From Caenorhabditis remanei (taxonomy: Eukaryota; Nematoda; Chromadorea; Rhabditida; Rhabditidae), in contig NC_071330.1 of NCBI RefSeq assembly GCF_010183535.1, positions 7,855,717 through 7,919,716 on the forward strand: 64,000 nucleotides of DNA. Direction: 5' to 3'. The translations under genes and the position numbers were made by a program. The notes beneath the pieces were generated by a model, which saw only the letters and a list, made by a program, of their open reading frames with translations, was not told the origin of the DNA and ran no database searches. Of the stretch, positions 27,573-42,200 are shown piece after piece (the stretch's first letter is position 1; every line of letters begins with the position of its first letter).

Positions 27573-30500
27573 ATGACCAAATCAACAAAACTTCGACACT
27601 GTAAACAAAAAAAGAAGAAGCCGGAGAAGGCGGAAAAGAATAAGCCACCAATACTAGTAACTGAAAGAGCATCTTCTGATGATGTGGCTACCACGTCATC
27701 TACTACTGATGGACTTATTGGATCAACCGATGGAGAAGCATATGGAGGAGCATCTCGGAGTAAATCTCGAACTCGTAAACTCGGAGGATTGTGCTGTTGC
27801 ACCGCTCAGACTGCCACTTTATCCCCACTTGATCCCATTGATTATGGTAAATTTTTTGAAGGAAATTCTCTCTTTTTTATATGATAAGAGAATGAGTAAC
27901 CGGATTTTTTGAAGGATTATCTGAGAAAAAATCTCGAACCGGCGAGTTTTGAGAAATTTGTGAATTGATAGAAAAATGGAGATTCGATTAGGATCAGAGA
28001 GTAATTATTTCAATTAGGGAGACTTGTACAGATATTTTTGAAAATTCAGTTCCGGGTACTTTATTTCAAGAAAAATACTAGTTTAGAAATAATCGGTGGT
28101 TACTGTATCAACAGCTGGACTCTGGATTTTGTTCTAGGCTATGTCAATTTCTCTCCCCAAATAAACATTCTAATTTTTCGTAAAGTATACGAATCCAGAG
28201 ACAACCAACAACTTTTCATCCCCTTCTTCTTACCCTTCATCCGAAAAAAGAAACAAATTCGTCTTCTTCTCAAAAAACCTTTCGACACGAAAATTTATGG
28301 GTTTCAAGTCAGCTCTTCATCTGGAAAGAAAATCTCGGCTACTGGTGTAGAAGCCCCGAAAAAGGCATTTTGTCTCTTTTTCGTAAAAAAATGTGGAAAT
28401 CCGGTTTTCCAGTGGGGGGCTGTTTGTGTTCGTATTCTGGAAAAGAGAGGCCACCACAACCCGGAAACCAAGTAAAAGGTTCCCACGGATTTTGGAGAAA
28501 ATTCGAATAAAAAAGGGAGAAGACGAGAGATAAAGAGGCGAAGAGAAAATGAGAAATAGAAAAATAAATCTTTGACATGAATTTTTAATCTAGAATTTTT
28601 TTTGGTAGCCCAAAAGTACGGAACCAATCTCTCCGAGCATGCATATTTCTCAATTGTAACTCAAATATTCTGAATCGGAAAAAGGAAAAACTTGATTTTG
28701 TTTTCAAGTTTCTTTAGACTTTTTAGTCCATTTTATAACCTTTACTTACAAAAAGAAACGGATAAGGCAATTATTCTAAAAGATGCTTTTGTCTGTATAC
28801 AGAGAGGAAAAGGACTGAGAAAAATAGGAAAAATTCAATTATTCGCTCGGTTTTCCATGTCATTCTGTGTCTCATTTTCTCTTCCAAATGAAAGAAAAGT
28901 GGGTTGTGTATTGTGTGTTCGGAGAATAAGGGTTTCATTTCTTTTTAAACAAAAATTGGAAAGAAACTAGGATAAAAAAGAAGAAGAAGAGGAAGAAATA
29001 ACTGAACCTTATCTTAAAAGGAGAAGAATTGAATTGACGGAGAGCACTTGATTTCATTCCTTTTTCACACATTCAATTCAAAATAGAATAAATGTCTAGA
29101 TGTCATCTCCAGAATTTCAAACAGCCAAACATTCTCACTCCGGACTTTTAATGAATTGCATGAGCGGATGATCATCTGGAAAAAACTACTTATTCCGAGA
29201 ATTCGAACTTTGGATTGTTCCGTGCAGAAAGATATATATCGGGAACTTATTCTCACGCTTTTTAAATTTGCAGAATTCTGAAAACTCGAGTTGAAATATT
29301 TCCTATCAGAACTAAAAAGGTTATCGAAGCTTCTCATCACATCTTGTGTAGACACAGGTAGCTTACTTTCAAATCCCAATAGCTCAAACCGCCACAGTCA
29401 TCTCTTTCCTATATCATTTTGAACTTTGAGATGTTTTCATGATGTACTATAGATCATAGAAACCACCAAACTTCACCACATTTTTTGTTGTCAAACGAAG
29501 AAAAAAGGGAAGGGTCGTGAATTGAAATACCATGAATATCCAATGGCGTTTTTTCTGTCACATCTGTTTCTGCACAAACGAAACAAAACATTTCCCCCTC
29601 TATCCCCATCACTTCACAACAATCTATCCATTTTTTTTGGTATTTTTTACTGGTAGGGTTGATGAGTGTGTTCTCTTCTTGTTGCAAAAATATTGTTTTC
29701 TTTTCTCAACCCGCACACATTTTTCATTAAGGACCTAAGACCAGCATTCCAAAACCGCTTTGTCAGATCAGGTTACCACTTTTTTGTTCATTTTTCTGTA
29801 GTCATTAGAGCCTTTGAGGCCAGTGGCTCCAAGAAGGGCAAATTGTGGGTGGAAAAGACAGGAAGAGGGTCATATTATGTTTGTGTGTGCTTTATGAGAA
29901 GTGGGTCTATCCTCGACTCACAAATGAGAATGATGAGAAAGAAAGGGGACCAATAGACGAGCACAACTTATGGAGCAGAAGCAAAAAAGAGCAAAACAAT
30001 GACGTTTTGTGGTAAAATGGAGGTTTCTTGCTAACCGACTAGAACTATTTTAGTAGCAGAACGACCTAGTAATTATATGAAAATTATCGAAATGATGTGG
30101 GTTTCAGCAGAAATGAAAATGCGTTCGAGAAAATTATGGGGTGGGTCTGAAACATAACAACATCAATTAACAACACAAAATCTCTTCAAACTCATTCCCA
30201 CTTTACAGGTTGAATATTTAAACAAACGAAAAAAGTTTTTAAGGTGGGATTGCTTCAACAAGCGCCAACAACGGCATGGTTGGTGGTCTATCCCGTGACA
30301 GTCGAGCAGCGTCACGAACTTCGAGAAGAGGATCATCAAGAAGTCAGGCTAAACAACCAATCGATCCAGATGAACCATCGACAAGTGGAACTGCTGAACG
30401 GAGACCTTCTACACATTTTATGCTTGATTTGCCAGTGGTTTCGACAAGATGTGAGTATTTTTATTCTGATTTTAAAACATTTCTAAAAAAAACTGATGAT

Positions 30501-33500
30501 GTTCTGATGGTTTATGATCAATTCTGTACCCACGTCCTTTTCCTAAAAATAGTGATAATCTGTGTTAGTCATAGTTCATAAAATCTTGAAAATATGGCTA
30601 TTTCCATCCCAAAAAGTAGAGATAATACCGTATTTTATCCGACATTTCCAACTATTATCTCCCTAATCCTTATCACTCTTTTTGCTCACCGAGCGCATCA
30701 TTCCTCTCTCAATCTTTGTGCCACCAATCACAAGAAACTTCTCTCAAATGCGTTTTCCCCACTAATCCGCTTCTCCTTATTTGATGATAAGATGATTCGA
30801 TCGAAAGAAAGATGTTACGCTTCTTTATCTGATATGAAAAAGAAAAAGGAGGGATTTGAAACTAAACGGATTGTCCGAGAGCAAGAGCGTGGGAGTGATG
30901 GAATTTTCGAGTTAGAAACAGAATTGCACTTATTTTTTGCAAGAAAAATGCACAATGTTAAATCGACCAGAAAGAGAGACACTCTGTTCGTCCCAAAATT
31001 GACTTTTACTGGAAAGTTCATAAACCAATAAAAAGGTCAGAGAGTCACAGAAATTCCAAGATTAGAAATTTTATTAGATCATGCATACGGAAACAAAGAA
31101 AAATATTAACTTGATCTTCGGAACAACCTTCTGACCTTTATTCAGAATCTCTTTTTTCTTTTTTCTGAGATCTTAGAAAGATTACATTTTTTCAGCGGAA
31201 GTTTTGTCAAACATAAACTAATTTCTTTGCATTCATTTCCTTCTGCTGATCTTCATCCTGTTTTTGAACCGATCTATTGCCTCGATGAATCCGTTATATT
31301 TAACTATGAATTAGTGATTAGAACATGAGAACTTTAGAGCTCGCTCATCAACTCATCCGGAGACTTTTCCCGTTTTTTCTTCCCATATTAATCCGGTTAG
31401 TTGGAAATGGGCACCTCATCAACAAACGGATTTACTCTGATTTCTTATGAAAAAAGGATGGAAGAACGTGAGGGGTTGAAGTTGATTCTCAAATAATCTG
31501 GGACTCATCTAAAATTCAAAAAGTGATTTTCAAACAGAAGAGAGACTGAATTTAAAGTTTTAAGGTCATTCGATGATTTATTCATACATTGTTTTTTGAA
31601 ACTTCATTGTGTCTTTTTTGACATTTGAGGACAGAAGCATCAGGAAAGCACATAGAATTGCTGTAGGTCTTCTGACTACAAAATTCTACTTGATCAACAT
31701 TTTCGATGAACTATAAGATACCTACAATACGAACAATTGTTGGACTCCTTCCGCCATACGGTAACTTATTTTCTGAGAGCAAAGTCTCCAGGGATCCAAC
31801 GATATTTCATGAGAGAGTATTTTCTCTTTTTGAGTTTCTCCTTCTGCGTCTCATTTTTCAAGTTCATTAGGATGGAATTCAGCTGCTTTGTGCCCAACAA
31901 TTCGGTCATCTTGAGACTTTTTCGTGTCGATGAGGAGCCAAAAAGACCGACATAATTTGGGTAGTGGACTGAAGCATTTTTCAACATCATTCTTTTGAGA
32001 AAGGCATGTCTTGACTTCTTGAGTACATTCAACGAATGGGAGTAGCTGAAAAAAGGGAGTAAGAGAAGGGATTTACAGAAAAATATTGTTTAGTTAGTTG
32101 AGTTCATGGATATTCTGAGTTCTGTAAACTGTGCTTAAACGACACTTGAGACTGCACTCTAACGATACATCGAAAATGTCTGAAAATATATCTGAAACAC
32201 AACATAAAAAATCTTAAATCTGCCATCAACTTCTTCAAGTGTTTCTTCCAGAGTTTTACACTTGAGACGAAAAAGACGAATGAAAGAGCATCTTGAAAAT
32301 TGTCATTTTGAATGAAAAAAGGGAAAAAGAAGGAGAAGCACTCATACAAAAAAGTATGCAAATTTGATTTTCGACGACAAGAAAGACGGGAAGACAAGGC
32401 ATAAAAACGCTTTTTGAGCACTTGTATGAGCACAGATGCACATTTTCAATTTGTATTTATTCGAATATTCTTCTGAAAAGTTGTCAAATTATAGACAAAA
32501 AGTGCAAGTGTCAAGGCTCATTGATTTCTCAAATGCTCCTTTTTTGTCCTTTCAGAAACGTTTTCTTCTTTTTGTCTTTCCGAAAAAAGGTTTTCGGATG
32601 TCTTTGTCTTCGTCCAAAAACAAGAACTTCCTTGTTTCAAAAACTGAATTTATGTCAAAAAATGATACGCTAACTGAAAAAAGAAAGAGAAATTGGAATG
32701 AAAATAGCATATTTCTTGTCTTTTTTTGGAACATAAGGAAACGAGAAGACATAAGAAAAGGATTGTCTTTCCGTTCTTTTTCGGTGGGTTCTACTCTTTA
32801 TTCTTCATATTTTTGGCATTTCTTCTTTTCTTCCTCCTTTCGGTTGTTATTTCATATGATGCTATACATAAGAAGTCGTTTCGGTTTTCATTCACAATCA
32901 GATAAAAAAAATGTCATTTATGTAGATGAAACCTTAGAACGTAATAACATATGTCAAAAGAGCTTCAAGTAGCGGATAATCTGGAAATCGTATTTTGAAC
33001 AATGTGCTTTTTATCTGGAAGTATATTGTTTTTGCAGATTTTAGTTTCACGGAACCGTAACTGTAAAATGACCGCTACGAAATCAAAAACTAACATAGAG
33101 CTCTAATTTTGTAGACCACAGTTGATAGAAGTGATCTACATACCAGAGTTGCATGGAAGTAAACTCGGAAGTAAGACGGAAGTGAGTTTTATTTCGATAA
33201 TATGAAACGAACTTCAAAAATATGAAGTTAATATGTTGTATTGATGGTATTACTACCCTTCGAGCATAAAAAAATTCGAAATTTTTCTTATCCCCTACCA
33301 GTAGACCTGAAAAAGTCTTCACTTCCGACTTCCGACTTCCGGGATATTCCGGGTTTCAAAATCAGCTCTTTTTTCAAGTCTACTGGTAGGGGATAGGTAA
33401 AATGTTGGAATTTTTATGCTCGAAGAGTAGTAATACCATCAATACAACGTATTCACTTTATGTTTTTGTCGTTCGTTTTATATAGTCGAAATAAAACTCA

Positions 33501-36238
33501 CTTCCATCTAACTTCCGAGTTTACTTCCATGCAACTCTGCTACATACCACAATTAACAATTGTTCGACGATACTTTAAAAAGATCAGGCGTCTCGAGCTG
33601 TTCAAAATGGAATATGATTTTTGCAAGCTATTTATATTCTCATTTATAATTCGAATAGATTATTATCAAGTATGCTTTGATCTGAAACCTTTCATTCTTT
33701 TTCTATTGAATTCAGATTAAAAACTTACACTGGTCGTGCTGTAGTTGTTTCTAATCGTTTTGATTCCGGTCCGAACAGATCCATTCCGCTCGTCACAGTT
33801 TCATATGAATATACATTTTTGAAGCTTAACTCATTGAATTTTATATTAATTTCTAGTAAACAAACAATCGGAAACTATGTATATAATTGTCACTGCTTCT
33901 TTCCCATATTTTTCCAGAATCCGATCAGATTTCCTTCCTTCTTTATGCCCAAACCAAGGAAAAAACACATTCTTCTTTCTTTCTCACCAAAATTAATACG
34001 TTTTTTCCGTTATGTGCTATTTTCTCATTTTTCAAAGCTCTTGAAATTGGAAAAAGAGCAGATGCATAGAAGAGAGAGGTCATCAATTTTACTGCGTTCT
34101 CGATTCCGATTTCTGGGATTGTAAACTGGCATATGAGTCTGAATTTTCGATTTTTTTGAGCAGTCTTTGAAGAGAATAGAAGATTGGAGGTTATTCCTTT
34201 TTCTTTTGCTGCAGTTTCGACATTTCTGGTTCTCCTACGAAACAAGAAGTTTGTGAAATAGATAAATCATAAATTTCGCCGCAAGTCTCAGTTCCAGTTA
34301 CAAAATGAAAAGTTCTCAAATGTACTCAAAGATAAGCTTCTAAATTCGAGGCAGTGTTTGAGGGTATTTCGTCAAAAAAGGTGCCTAGGGAATTGAAGTC
34401 TTACACTTTTTCTTTTTGATTTTATTATTCACATGTCTTGAAATTTCCTCCTCTTACCAAAAGTCTTTTCTTTTTGTCTTCTCATTCAACTCCTCTTCTC
34501 CTTCTTTTTTCTCTATATATCAATTCCTTTCAGATTTATCAGAAACCATCAGAACATCAAATTCAATAAAATCATAAATAAAATATGTCGAATTCAATGT
34601 TGACGGGTTCATTTTTTATAGTACGGAAGCTGTCCGAGGCGTTCTTCAATGCACAACATGGAGACAAAATCGGTTAGTTTATTTTCAATTTGATTTCAGA
34701 TGATATTTACTGGAAAACGATACATTGAATAGAAAGAAAAAGTGTTAAGTTCAAAATCAAAATTTGTGTTTCTTTCACTTTCATCCTGTATGTATATGAT
34801 TCTTTGCAAACTAGTTGTTGATTTTTGTACAATAATCAGATAGTTCATTTGGTCAGTTATATTTCTTTGAACTCAAGTTGTCTAACTGGGTTACTTCAAA
34901 GAATCTCAAAAATGTCGTTCCTTTTACTATCAGTCTCCTCGATTACTGTGTCATAGAGTGAGTCAGGATCCTTGTTCATTTATTTCTCTCTCTTTTAATA
35001 ATAATTGAATCATTCTCAAAAAGTCAGAATCCGACGAAACACGACTCGTCTTCCCAAGAAAGAGAGAGGAGCCAATTAGGAAAAGTGAGAGCATCTCTTG
35101 CTCCTGAATAAGAAGAAGAAGAAGGTCACGTGAGACATTCCTCTTGTTTTTCCACTCATTCTCTTCCATTCCGTTTTTCGGTTTTTCAGACCGCCGGTTG
35201 TTGCTGTCTAAAACACAATATATCCACTGGCTCATCTTTTTCCACGACTTTTCTTTGCTCCATTATCCTTGTTATGTTTTTTTTTCTTTCTGCAAAAAAT
35301 GAAGACAGAAAATGGAATAAGGAAAAGAAAAGAAGAACTTTGATTCTGGTTTTGAGAGCATAATCTATCCTAAAATCCTAGAAATCTTCGAATGATGTGA
35401 TAGACAACAAAGTTCCAACAAAAAAGAAGATTTGTCAGTCCTTTCAATATTTGAAATCGAGAGAGTTATTAGGACGACTGTGTATTTTTCTGTCATCTGA
35501 AAAATATTGTCTTATGAGTGTGCTTATCAGATCTACTTTTCAATAATCTAGATCTAATTGATTCGATTCTCCAGTGTATCATAGTTAGATCTAATCTTGA
35601 ATTCTGCCTCTTTCTCTTCTAAATGTTGCCATTCAACGTGAATCACAACAACAATTATGCACGAGAAACTTAGAATATCCTCTTCTTACCGTAATCCAAC
35701 AATTTAGCGGGCGGCAATTACTAATTCTCTCCCAAAAGAAAAGTTGGTTCATTTAGGTAAAAGAGTAGAGTAATAAAATCATAAAACCCACAACGTATCG
35801 TCATTTCATTCTTCTTTTATTTAATGGTCCGTAACTCAATTTCTCCTTCAAAATTTACTCAAAAAGTTGATCTAAAATGCAGAATAAGTTCTAGAGTGGA
35901 CTGCCTACATATTTTTTTTTGAATTCAGATTTTTATCTTTTAGAAACACTTCCGTCCAGATTTCTCGCTGTCCAGTTTGCAAGAAAAGATGAAGCTATTT
36001 TTTGTAAAACTAGCCTCTTGGGACTCTGTTATCTGGGCATTCTTGGGGCTAAAGGCTATTCTTCCCTCCCCTTTTCTTGTCTTTATATATTGTGAGAAAC
36101 GAGGAAAAAACTAATTTCTATTCTAATTTTTATGGTGATTGATGATTTTTTTCCATTGCTCACATGGAAGACAGCGGATGGCAACACAATACGATTGCCT
36201 TTTTGTTTTTTTTCTAATTCTAACAGCATCATGAGTGT

Positions 36239-36273
<35 letters not shown>

Positions 36274-39200
36274 TGAGAAAAAATACACCAGAAGAACGAC
36301 CTAACGAAAGTTTTGACTTTTTTCTGGTTGTATTTCTCCAACTACTTTCATTCTGAGATCTGAAAAATCTTGTGTTCGCCAACACCTATGAAGGAAGCAG
36401 TTTTAAGAGGTTCCATTACCTCCGAACGCTGAAATTTCCTGTTTTTTGCTTGATTGCTTCTCGTATTAACATTCAAACTTTTTTTGTGGACAACTTCTCT
36501 TCCGGCTGGACGATTTCTCAACTTCTTTTTCTTCCTTCTCAATTTCTCGTCATCGTCGTTTACACTAAAAAATATATAATCCAATATTCTTTCGCCTTCG
36601 AAGCTCGTCGCAGAGCTGCATGTTTCAACGGTAATCTGATTTTCGTTCCCTTCAGATTGAGCTAGAAAAAAAACAAAATGGCATTTGGATTCTCAGTTGA
36701 TTACTGTTTCAAAGTGGATTTTCATGAAAATGTTCCATATATTTTGAAAGTTTCGAAAGATATCATCAAAAGATTCACTCCCAAAACATAAAACAACGGC
36801 ATCTGCTGTTTTTTTTTATGTTGTGTTTGCTATCCAAGAGAGATTTACATAAATGGAAATGAGGATGAATTTGCATTGGTTGCACCGGAAATGATGGTTG
36901 TCGTATTGATTCTCTCCGTATCTTCTATATCATCAACATCTCTCGAATCTCTCTTGAATCACAAATCACCACATAGTCTTATCTATTTCCCTTTAGTTTA
37001 ATAAGTCTCAAAAGATTATTCGAAAAATTGAAACCTAAATCTCTCGTGTCTGAAAACATTTCTTCACACCGGGAACACTTTCTTTCCATGAAGATTTTCA
37101 GTGTTTTTTCCTCCCACTTTCCAAGAAAACTTCTGGAACCAACGCCTCACCGGCCATCCGGAAATTGCTATTCTGTGCTTCTCTCTCCTCTTTTCGCCTT
37201 TTTTCCCACTTGGCTCTTCCAAATACGGAGTTCGGTGTTCTCAAATTTCGAGTCTGAAGAGACTCTTTTTCGTCCTCTCCCACGGCGATTTTACGGGGTG
37301 AAAAAAGGGCGGAGAACCAGAGCAAAGTGAGTGGATGAATGTATGCGTATAGTTGACATTTGACGCGACTTTTTTTTGAATAACGAAAGGTTTTCTGCTC
37401 GATTTGTTCAACGTTTTAACCTATTTTTAGTGATGAATCCGTCTTTTTCGGGCCCGATCTGCCATTACGAAAACAATTATCGGATTGAGCTATTCGATTT
37501 GTTAATTTAGTAGACTGGCACTGAATTTCACTTTAATTTGCAATATGGCCAACAGGAGATTCACATTCAGAACGCTCCTGACGCTGCGTGGTTTTTTTTC
37601 TTCTCTCAATTTATCACAAAATTTGTGGAGTTTCGATGAATCTCAAACGTGAAAACCGTTCAGTGCTGATAGATCATGAGATATTAGTGTTCAATCAGAT
37701 AGGACACTGATTAGTCATAGGTTGAAGAATAACTGGATTTCCAAAATCATGAAAAACGTTGATTTCCAAAAACTTCTTCCAACGTTTCTCGATTATTCAC
37801 TTTTTCGGTACTTTTTAGATGTTCCTCTTCCCTTTTTCTTCTTCTCGTTTTTTCAAAATTTCCCATAAACCGACAAAAAGTGTGCATAATATCTGTTTTC
37901 TTCCACATTTTCTTCTTTCCCAAGAATTATTCCTCCCAATTTCCATTTTCTTTTTCATCCACACCTCCTTTCTTCAAAAAACCGCATCATTTCAATTTTC
38001 CATCAATCCATTCTTTGTCATCGTTGCGCAACAACAACGATGTGAAGATGAGAAAAAAAACGGAATTTGGCGCGAAAAATGGGAAATTCTATACACACAT
38101 ACATATCCCCACACATACACTTTTGTGTGTTTTTGTCGAGTTTTTATAAAATTCTAGTGGAACCACCCACGCTAAGGAACACGTCTTAGAGGTGCACTTC
38201 AGTACGGAAACTGTTCTGGAAATGGCTTCTGGAAATTCGGAGATTCACCCAAAAATGTTTAGTTAATCTGATTCTAGAGACATTTCCCACCTATCTGATA
38301 TTATTATTACATTCGATGATGGACCCACTCTATTTTGTGCCTTCTTCTCCTAATCTAGTGCAAATTCCGAGAGTTCCTATTGTATAGGTTCCATTGTGTT
38401 CTTCTTTTCAGATGATGTACTCTAATACCTTTTTCTATTGTTCTGTTTCCATTTATTTTGATTTCCTTTTTTCCTTTCGCATACATTTCTAATGACATGT
38501 TTTTCTTTGATTTTAATGTTCACATAGCAAGTGAATATCTGCAGAAGCTTTTTCAGTTAGGAAGACAGGTTCTCGTTTTAGCGTTTTTTGTTAAACTTTC
38601 AACCGGTAGTACCAAGTTCAGTTATGATAAAATCGCCCCTTTCACTGAAGACAAAAATCAGGTATTTTCTAGCCAATACTTTTTCAAGATGTCTCCTCTG
38701 TTTCGATCTCCAGAATCAGTTTTTTCGAAATCTGAACTAAATCAAATCAGAGCTTATCGTTAGGTTTCAGTTATGGTTTTTGAACTGCAGTTCCCCTAAA
38801 AAAAATTATATTTTGAGGATTTGCGGTAATCCGTTTCTTTTTAACGGTAGTACTGATCCAGAGAAGGGATGCAAATCAGCTGAGAGCAAATGGATGGAAA
38901 GCATAGTTGTCAAGACCCGGGCCGGAGCGGGCCGGTAAAAAATTTTCAAGGCATTTTTCAAAAATGATCCTTTTTTTCCATTTTTTTTTCGAAATTTTTT
39001 CAATTTTTCATCGAAAATGTGACCATTTTTGACTATTTTTCAGAATTTCTTCTAATTCTGAATGATTGTCGAAAATTTGACTTTTTCGCGAAAAAAATTC
39101 AAAAAATTTGAAATTTTGACTTTCGCGCCAATTTGCCCAGGCCTTCGGGCTGGGCCTTGACAACTATGGTGGAAAGTGTACTTTTTCAGAAAATACAGTT

Positions 39201-42200
39201 TTGAAAGCAATCTTTGCCACCCAAAAACTGCTTGCTGAATTTCAGTTTTTCCTTACTGAATAATTCATCAAAAACCCTGACCTGGAAACATTTCATAACA
39301 TATTTTCAGGAAAAAGATCTCACTATCTTCCATATACTTCTCATTTTCTCTTCTTCAAAATCCGTCAGTTTTCCCGTTCCTGGTCATAAATTTTTCATCA
39401 CGCCACCACCTCCTGTTTCGCATTTCAGTCGTCTTCCTTTCTATTTTTCTCTCCCATCCATTTCATTTTTCTCTACAATTTCAGCTGGGGGAAGCAAAAA
39501 TAAAAAATATATAAAGCTATGAAAAGTGAAGAGAGAGAGAGAGAGATGGATGGATGGAAGGTGCGATAAAAACACATGGTAAAGGACAAAACGAAGAGAG
39601 AATGAACAATGACCTTTTCCAGTTATTCGAATCCTTTTTTCACCATTTTATGATTTATATCTGTATGTTCCACGTCATGCAATGTGAGATAAATGTTGCC
39701 AGAGTACATATTTTTCATTTGTCATCTGACTATGAATTTTTAATAGATATTTCACGAATACGTACGTTCCGTTGTTCTTCACGAGCATAATTTATTTTTC
39801 TTGATGTCAGAATCATTCAGTAATAGGTTGATCACTGTTTTTATAGTTTTGTTGAAACGGAAAGAAAATTGAGCGGAAATTGAGGAGCTGAAAAAGGGAG
39901 CGACTTTCTTTTTTATCGAACGCAAGTTAAAAAAACTGTACGGAAATTAGAAAAAAAGACCCTTGAGTGGAGTAACAAACTTGCTTCTGAAACTATTCAT
40001 TCTCATTTAAAAGATCAGAAACGGCAGTCTCCCTCTCACTTTGAAATGTCAACAGATGAAATTGGTTCATTTGCAATATTGAGCCAGAATCAAAACTTTC
40101 TTTGAATGGATTACCATATTAATATGTATCATGATCCTTCTGTTATCTGCAAAGAAATGAGCCATGATGTTTGATAAATGATGTTTCAACTTCTTCATCC
40201 AACCCACTCAAAACTTGAGTTTCTCAGAACTAAACAGCGGATCCTTACTCCTCCAAATGCCTACTTACTTAAAACTTTCTAGCCATCTCCGTCTATCCTC
40301 GTTGTCCTTTCTTCACTTGTTTCTTTTTTCCGGAAGAATTATAATAATTGTGGGGGACATGCATGTGTGTCACTCTCGTCGTCTCATCATCTTCTTCTTC
40401 TGTTTCTTCTCTCTCTTCTAGCTTTAGCATAATTAGTTAGGCCTCCTGCCAAACCACGCCCACTATTCCTCCTTCTTCCGTGCCTTTTCCTCCCCTTTTG
40501 CCTGTTTTCTGAGTAGAAGAGCACAAGTTTCTGTTGTATGCTTCAGAGTGTTTCCCTTTTCTTTCACTCCTCATTTTCTCATTCTCCGTGTTTTTTCTTC
40601 TTGTTTTCCAATCTCCTTGTCCATCGTTTTTTTGTTGTTCTTACTATTCTATTCCTAGAGACTCCTCCATCCTACGAATGATAATACAAGGCGACTGACA
40701 TTCGTCGTCGGTCGTCTTCCCGCTGCCCATAGCTCGAAACGATGTACATGAATCGGGAAGACCGTAAGTTTTTCTAGAAAGTCTAGGACCAAAACCAAAA
40801 AAAGAGTGCTTCATACATGCGGATGTTGAATCACTGTCAGTCATAGAAATACTGGAGTTTTTGAATCATCAGCACTCAACTGGCATTGAACTCGTCTGTA
40901 CTAGAACGAAAAACGGGAGCAGTACCACTTAACCATCTGGGGACGGTTTCCGCCGCAAAGTGGGCACCAAGATATCCCCCCTCAAAGCATTGTAATTCAT
41001 TCTTCAAAGTGTACCGTAGCGGAATTTAATTGTACTCGAGTCCGATGAAACTTCTGATCTTGAATAGAACGCTGCAGAATAGTTTCTTCCGAGATTTTAG
41101 ATGTTTATTGTTCAGAAAATTCAACGCATTTTCGAACATAAACGTTTCGTGGTGTGATAATACGATACAAATACAAACTCGTGAATGTCTAGACGAACAA
41201 TTATTTCTGATGGACACTCCCTAGTGATACACCTCACCAAGTTGTGTCAACTCAGTAACCAAGGAGCTCATCTCGATCCTCCTCATTTTCTTTTTGATTC
41301 AACTGTCTCGAAGTATCGATTCATTTTTGTTATTTAATAAATTATGGCTCAACTCGTGGATATTGGGACCATTGATGCGTGATCTAAAGGACCATGAGGC
41401 TTGTTTTTTGTTCCTCCTCCTCCTCAGCTTCTTCCTTCTTTAAGAAGTTTTGGGAGATTCCGACTTCTTCTTCTTTCTTTTTTCATCTCTCTTCTTTTCC
41501 TTCAATCCACTTCATTCATTTCTCAACCAAATGTCCCAATGAAGCAGGATGTTTTATGCTCGTCTATGTGGAGGTTGAAGACGAAAAAGTATAAGAAAAA
41601 GTGAAGAAGGAGGTTCGGATTCAAGAGAATAGCAGAGAGAAAGAGAAGAAAATCCGAGCCCTTCGAATCCAGGAAGTTACTGAAAAAAGGGAAAGAGGGA
41701 AATATGTGTTTGTGTACGTGTAAGCTACTTGATTTTTGACACATTTTTGATGACCATTGACTTTTCTCTCGAAAAAGTTTTGAGAATATTTTGCAGAAAA
41801 ACTTTATTTTCGACCACGGAAGGGATTTCAACTAGGTATATACCTGGAATTGGAGTTTATAGACTTTGGGATCATAATAATTTTAGACAGTGAAGTTTCT
41901 GAAAGCGAATGCAAACAGTGAAACAATTAAATCACAGAAAGACAAGAGTTCACAATGGGGGGCATAGTGGAGTACTAGAAAAATTAGAAATTGATTCCAA
42001 GTAGACAATTCTGTGACAGAAATTTCTGAAAATCTTTTCTGAGATAAATTTGAAATACTGGGTCAATACTTATTCCAATAATCTGAACTCAACTTATGTA
42101 ATTGTTTTCACACAAGAAAAAAAATCGAAACTCAAGCTTCATTCAAAGTACTGACTCAACAAAAACAATATTAATCTTCAAAAAAGTAAACAAATTTTCA

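Noticed and set aside
27167..27604. 145-codon plus-strand open frame overlapping the rbf-1 long first exon
   Set aside because: It lacks an ATG start, is in a different frame from the supported exon, and covers promoter/5' UTR sequence.
32436..32972. 178-codon plus-strand open frame inside an rbf-1 intron
   Set aside because: Composition is dominated by Phe, Ser and Lys as expected for AT-rich random sequence. It has no motif and no linked exons, and a TTTCAG lies within it. Length alone is not strong evidence here, because many frames over 100 codons occur by chance.
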